Shown piece after piece: positions 14,854 through 17,881 of a stretch of 17,881 nucleotides of DNA. This DNA is from Peptoniphilus sp. (GTDB lineage: Bacteria; Bacillota; Clostridia; Tissierellales; Peptoniphilaceae), in contig JASBZH010000030.1 of NCBI GenBank assembly GCA_029983555.1, positions 1 to 17,881 of the forward strand, read 5' to 3'. Position numbers and translations under genes: made by a program. Positions within the stretch are counted from its first letter, which is position 1, and each line of letters begins with the position of its first letter. The notes under the pieces are model-generated. The model did not search any database. It saw nothing but the letters and a program-made list of their open reading frames with translations, and was not told the DNA's origin.

Positions 14854-16311
14854 ATGAAAAATAAAAATGATTATGAAATTTTAAATAAAAAATCTTTAAA
14901 TGATTTAAAAAAAATTGCAGTATCTATGGGCTTGGAGTTAAGCGATGAGTATTCAAAAGATGATTACAAATACTTTATAGTTAATGGAAAACTTCCTGAA
15001 AAAAATGAAGACTTAAATGATTTAAAAGTCTCTGAACTTAGAGATATTGCAAAAGATTTAAATATAGATAAAGCATACTCTTTAAAAAAGGATGAGCTTA
15101 TTTCTAGAATAAATTCGAACAGAGAAAATGCCCAAATTTCTAAAGAGGATAATATAGAAAATTTGGATCTATCTGACAATGCACAAGAAGTTTTAGAAAA
15201 ACTTGATGATACAAAATTTGTAAAAGGAATCCTTGATCTACATCAAGATGGCTATGGGTTTTTAAGAACTTTTAATTATCTGCCAAGTGAAGGGGATATA
15301 TATGTATCTCCTTCGCAAATTAGAAAATTTAGACTCAGAAATGGCGATGAAATATTGGGAGCTATATCTCCGTCTAAAGATGGTGAAAATTTAAACGCTC
15401 TACTATATATAAAAGAAGTAAATGGAAAAAATCCAAATGATATAATTCATAGAGATTACTTTGACAACTTGACTCCTATTTATCCGACAAAGAAGATTAT
15501 TCTTGAAACAAAAGAAGAAGATATAGCAACTAGAGTTATAGATTTAATATCTCCAGTTGGACGCGGTCAAAGAGGTATGATTGTATCTCAACCTAAATCT
15601 GGAAAGACTACACTTTTGAAGAAGATTTCTAAATCAATAAGTGAAAACTATCCTGACATTCACTTAATGGTTTTATTAATTGATGAGAGACCAGAAGAAG
15701 TTACAGATATGCAAAGATCTGTAAAGGGAGAAGTTATATATTCTACTTTTGATGAAACTCCAAAAAATCACACAAGAGTCGCTGAAATGGTAATAGATAG
15801 AGCCAAGAGATTAGTTGAACAAAAAGAAGATGTAGTTATACTTCTAGATTCGCTTACTAGACTATCTAGAGCCTATAATCTGATAACTCCAACTAGTGGA
15901 AAAACTCTTTCTGGAGGTCTAGATCCACTTTCTCTGCACAAGCCAAAAAGATTTTTTGGTGCAGCAAGAAATATTGAAGAGGGTGGAAGCTTAACTATTC
16001 TAGCTACGGCGCTTGTAGATACAGGATCAAAAATGGATGACATTATTTTTGAAGAATTTAAGGGTACTGGAAATATGGAATTACACTTAGACAGAGTCTT
16101 ATCTGAAAGAAGAATTTTTCCAGCACTTGATATTTTTAAATCAAGTACACGAAAAGAAGAAATGCTTTTAAATTCTAATGAATTAAAATTTAATCGCAGT
16201 TTAAGAAAAAATTTAAATGAAGACAATAAAAAAGAGGTAACTCAAGAATTTTTAGATGAATTGGCAAAATCAACAAGTAATGAAGATTTCTTAAAGAAAT
16301 ATAATCAATAA
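14854..16311 (+). CDS. rho: Transcription termination factor Rho
   Basis: Rho is a hexameric ATP-driven RNA helicase that ends transcription. The 485-residue protein has an N-terminal Rho_N helical domain (about 53-88), preceded by a similar but degenerate helical unit (about 14-44). A cold-shock-like RNA-binding domain follows (about 121-175), with the GYGFLR motif and SEGDIYVSPSQIR. The ATPase core (about 210-430) has Walker A SQPKSGKT at 245-252, the LLIDERPEEVTDM segment, Walker B VVILLD (327-332) and the GTGNMELHLDR motif. The P-loop reads SQPKSGKT where APPKAGKT is usual, but the catalytic G-K-T is intact. No good ribosome site precedes the ATG, 7 nt after glpX, so translation is probably coupled. 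No strong intrinsic terminator follows. Confidence 0.97.
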   Translation: MKNKNDYEILNKKSLNDLKKIAVSMGLELSDEYSKDDYKYFIVNGKLPEKNEDLNDLKVSELRDIAKDLNIDKAYSLKKDELISRINSNRENAQISKEDNIENLDLSDNAQEVLEKLDDTKFVKGILDLHQDGYGFLRTFNYLPSEGDIYVSPSQIRKFRLRNGDEILGAISPSKDGENLNALLYIKEVNGKNPNDIIHRDYFDNLTPIYPTKKIILETKEEDIATRVIDLISPVGRGQRGMIVSQPKSGKTTLLKKISKSISENYPDIHLMVLLIDERPEEVTDMQRSVKGEVIYSTFDETPKNHTRVAEMVIDRAKRLVEQKEDVVILLDSLTRLSRAYNLITPTSGKTLSGGLDPLSLHKPKRFFGAARNIEEGGSLTILATALVDTGSKMDDIIFEEFKGTGNMELHLDRVLSERRIFPALDIFKSSTRKEEMLLNSNELKFNRSLRKNLNEDNKKEVTQEFLDELAKSTSNEDFLKKYNQ

Positions 16312-16334
16312 AAATTATGAATTTTAAATAAAAT

Positions 16335-16363
16335 TTGAAATAGGAATAATATTATTGTATAAT
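16335..16363 (+). promoter_or_regulatory. rpmE: Distal sigma-A promoter upstream of rpmE
   Basis: TTGAAA at 16335-16340 and a perfect TATAAT at 16358-16363 are separated by exactly 17 nt. It lies 24 nt after the rho stop in a 143-nt intergenic gap (16312-16454) and would start transcription near 16370. Confidence 0.65.
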
Positions 16364-16385
16364 AATAATGTTATTTGAATAATGC

Positions 16386-16414
16386 TTGATATTATCAATT
16401 TTTAATGTTATAAT
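16386..16414 (+). promoter_or_regulatory. rpmE: Proximal sigma-A promoter upstream of rpmE, extended -10
   Basis: TTGATA at 16386-16391 and TATAAT at 16409-16414 are separated by exactly 17 nt, with TGT just before the -10 box (extended -10, 16406-16408). The spacing to the distal promoter is 51 nt. A 6-bp inverted repeat (TTGATA T TATCAA, 16386-16398) covers the -35 box and could bind a regulator. Confidence 0.75.
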
Positions 16415-16454
16415 TATAAAATTGAGTTATAAAATAATAAGGGGGCTATTTACT

Positions 16455-16658
16455 ATGAAAAAAGGAATACATCCAGAATATAAAGAAGCAACAGTAACAT
16501 GTGCTTGTGGAAACACTTTTAAGACTGGTTCTGTTAAAGAAGATCTTAAAGTTGAAGTTTGTTCAGCTTGTCATCCTTTCTTTACAGGAAAACAAAAATT
16601 CTCTGATCACAGCGGAAGAATTGAGAAATTCAACAGAAGATACAATAGAGATAAATAA
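16455..16658 (+). CDS. rpmE: Ribosomal protein bL31, zinc-ribbon form
   Basis: This is the 67-residue ribosomal protein L31, part of the large subunit near the inter-subunit bridge. It starts MKKGIHPEY and carries the zinc-binding cysteines C16, C18, C36 and C39 (CAC...CSAC), so it is the cysteine-containing, zinc-binding type. HPFFTGKQ and a basic RIEKFNRRY tail are typical. The start is ATG 16455, with GGGGG at 16441-16445; an upstream in-frame TTG lies in the promoter and is not a start. Two tandem promoters precede it and a terminator follows, so it can be transcribed alone at high level. rho-rpmE-prmC-prfA order is common in Firmicutes. Confidence 0.96.
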   Translation: MKKGIHPEYKEATVTCACGNTFKTGSVKEDLKVEVCSACHPFFTGKQKFSDHSGRIEKFNRRYNRDK

Positions 16659-16663
16659 TAATC

Positions 16664-16690
16664 AAAAGGTTAGCAAAGCTAACCTTTTTT
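16664..16690 (+). terminator. Intrinsic terminator between rpmE and prmC
   Basis: AAAAGGTTAGC at 16664-16674 pairs perfectly with GCTAACCTTTT at 16678-16688, around an AAA loop, followed by more T to 16690. It begins 6 nt after the rpmE stop and ends 12 nt before the prmC start. Confidence 0.88.
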
Positions 16691-16702
16691 AAAATTATAA
16701 TT

Positions 16703-17533
16703 ATGAATATAAATGAGTCATTAAAAAAAGCTGCAATATTACTTAAAGAGATTAGTTACACTGATCCTTATACTGAGTCTAAAAATATATTGTCATTTCT
16801 TTTAAAAAAAGATACTTCTTATCTGTTTGCACATTCTGATCAAGAACTTTCTCCAGAAATTTTAAATAAATACTTCGATATAATAAATAAAAGGAAAGAA
16901 GGATATCCACTTCAATATATATATGGTTATACAGAATTTTTTGGAAGAAATTTTATAGTAAATCGAAATGTACTAATACCAAGACAAGATACAGAGGTTT
17001 CAATTGAAAATATTATAAAAGTAATTAGAATTGAAAACAAAAAATCTTTTTTAGATATAGGAACTGGAAGTGGTGCAGTTAGTATCACTATAAATTTAGA
17101 AACGAATATTAAAACTGTTGCATGTGACATAAGTAAAGATGCCTTGAAAGTAGCAAAAGAAAATGCAGCCAAATTAAAAGCCGATGTTTATTTTATACAA
17201 AGCGATTTGTTCGAAAATATAAACGATAAATTTGATATTATTTATTCAAATCCGCCATATATAGAAAGTGGCGTAATAGATACACTACAAGCGGAAGTAA
17301 AGGAACATGAACCCATTTTGGCATTGGATGGGGGAGAAGATGGTTTATTTTTTTATAGAAAAATAATTGAGAATGCACCAACATTTTTAAATGCAAATGG
17401 ATTTTTGATTTTTGAAATTGGTTACAATCAAGGTGAAGAAGTATCAAGACTAATGAAAAATAGGTTTGATACAAAGATCATCAAAGATTTAAATAACTTA
17501 GATAGAGTAATTATAGGTAAAATGAGGGGTTAA
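16703..17533 (+). CDS. prmC: Release factor glutamine N5-methyltransferase PrmC
   Basis: PrmC methylates the glutamine of the GGQ motif in release factors RF1 and RF2, using S-adenosylmethionine. The 276-residue protein has an N-terminal helical domain (about 1-75) for release-factor binding and a Rossmann methyltransferase domain. The domain carries LDIGTGSG at 117-124 (SAM loop), CDISKDAL (about 141-148) and the catalytic NPPY at 183-186. The start ATG has no Shine-Dalgarno; the nearby bases are AT only. There is no promoter between the rpmE terminator and this start, so expression probably depends on read-through. The target gene prfA begins directly after the stop, a classical pairing. 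Confidence 0.95.
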   Translation: MNINESLKKAAILLKEISYTDPYTESKNILSFLLKKDTSYLFAHSDQELSPEILNKYFDIINKRKEGYPLQYIYGYTEFFGRNFIVNRNVLIPRQDTEVSIENIIKVIRIENKKSFLDIGTGSGAVSITINLETNIKTVACDISKDALKVAKENAAKLKADVYFIQSDLFENINDKFDIIYSNPPYIESGVIDTLQAEVKEHEPILALDGGEDGLFFYRKIIENAPTFLNANGFLIFEIGYNQGEEVSRLMKNRFDTKIIKDLNNLDRVIIGKMRG

Positions 17534-17534
17534 A

Positions 17535-17881
17535 ATGTACGAAAGACTATCAGTTTTTGAAGACAAACTTACACAATTAGAAAAAGATTTGTCTAATGTA
17601 GAAATAATAAATAATTCAAAGCTTTATCAACAAAAGGCAATTGAACATGCAGAACTTGAACCAATTGTATTAAAATACAGAGAGTACAAAGAAACTTTAG
17701 ATACTATTAATGAAAATAAAGAGTTATTACAGGATAAACTTGATGACGAATTTAAGGATTTAGTAAAGGAAGAGCTAAACGACGCAGAAAAAAAGCTTCA
17801 GAACATAGAAAAGGATTTAAAAATTCTTTTAATACCTAAAGATAAGAATGACAGCAAAAATGTTATTGTTGAAATAAGAGC
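17535..17881 (+). CDS. prfA: Peptide chain release factor 1, N-terminal part (cut by window end)
   Basis: The first 115 codons of RF1, which ends translation at UAA and UAG, are present; the gene continues beyond the window. The visible part is the helical N-terminal domain, with coiled-coil-like Lys/Glu-rich segments. It reaches the conserved LLIPKDKNDSKNVIVEIRA stretch just before the window end. The stop-codon reading and GGQ motifs lie outside. The start ATG is 1 nt after the prmC stop, with GAGGGG at 17524-17529. The adjacent prmC encodes the enzyme that modifies it. Confidence 0.93.
   Translation, partial: MYERLSVFEDKLTQLEKDLSNVEIINNSKLYQQKAIEHAELEPIVLKYREYKETLDTINENKELLQDKLDDEFKDLVKEELNDAEKKLQNIEKDLKILLIPKDKNDSKNVIVEIR

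Noticed and set aside
16311..16325. AAAATT-ATG-AATTTT hairpin after rho as a terminator
   Set aside because: The 6-bp stem is all A-T with no convincing T run, so it is too weak to call.
16501..16692. Second + strand frame overlapping rpmE (63 residues)
   Set aside because: It runs through the L31 zinc-ribbon gene and into its terminator in another frame; L31 explains the sequence.
1..17881. CRISPR arrays, insertion sequences, tRNA genes, prophage or defence islands
   Set aside because: No spaced direct repeats, transposase motifs, tRNA-like cloverleaf or defence domains were seen; gene content and composition are uniform throughout.

Overview
The window is an AT-rich, gene-dense stretch of bacterial chromosome. 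The genes are all housekeeping or envelope-related, and most lie on the + strand with short gaps or overlaps. The family content (CdaA-CdaR, OmpR-type two-component system, RecX, SEDS/class B PBP, Rho, RpmE, PrmC, PrfA) and the very AT-rich codon use fit a low-GC Firmicute. A clostridial or Tissierellia/Peptoniphilaceae-like anaerobe is my inference; no rRNA or species marker is present. Shine-Dalgarno sites are mostly of the GAGGTG or GGTGA type, and several are fused to the preceding stop codon.

Region 1 (1-3925): after a terminator from an upstream gene comes an apparent operon. It holds a small DUF5317-like membrane protein, the c-di-AMP synthase cdaA, its YbbR-domain partner cdaR, and guaB (IMP dehydrogenase). 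It is closed by a strong hairpin. Region 2 (3900-7874): a promoter whose -35 box lies in the loop of that hairpin drives a response regulator, a histidine kinase, an unrecognised lipoprotein and a small membrane protein. The block ends in a bidirectional terminator. Region 3 (7854-8754, minus strand): recX overlaps a GIY-YIG nuclease gene whose last codons lie inside the shared terminator. Region 4 (8755-16311): a divergent intergenic region precedes a long gapless run: membrane-anchored FHA protein, SEDS polymerase, class B PBP, ispD, ispF, FSA-type aldolase, glpX and rho. The run joins peptidoglycan polymerisation, isoprenoid precursor synthesis (undecaprenyl carrier supply) and gluconeogenic sugar-phosphate enzymes. 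Region 5 (16312-17881): two tandem sigma-A-like promoters precede rpmE (ribosomal protein L31) and an intrinsic terminator. prmC follows almost immediately, then the start of prfA, which runs off the window.

I found no mobile element, CRISPR array, RNA gene or defence system, and no undescribed multi-gene system that I can defend. The points most worth checking are regulatory arrangements (terminator/promoter overlap, coding sequence within a bidirectional terminator, prmC placed right behind a terminator with no Shine-Dalgarno) and the unrecognised lipoprotein and membrane protein pair attached to the two-component system.
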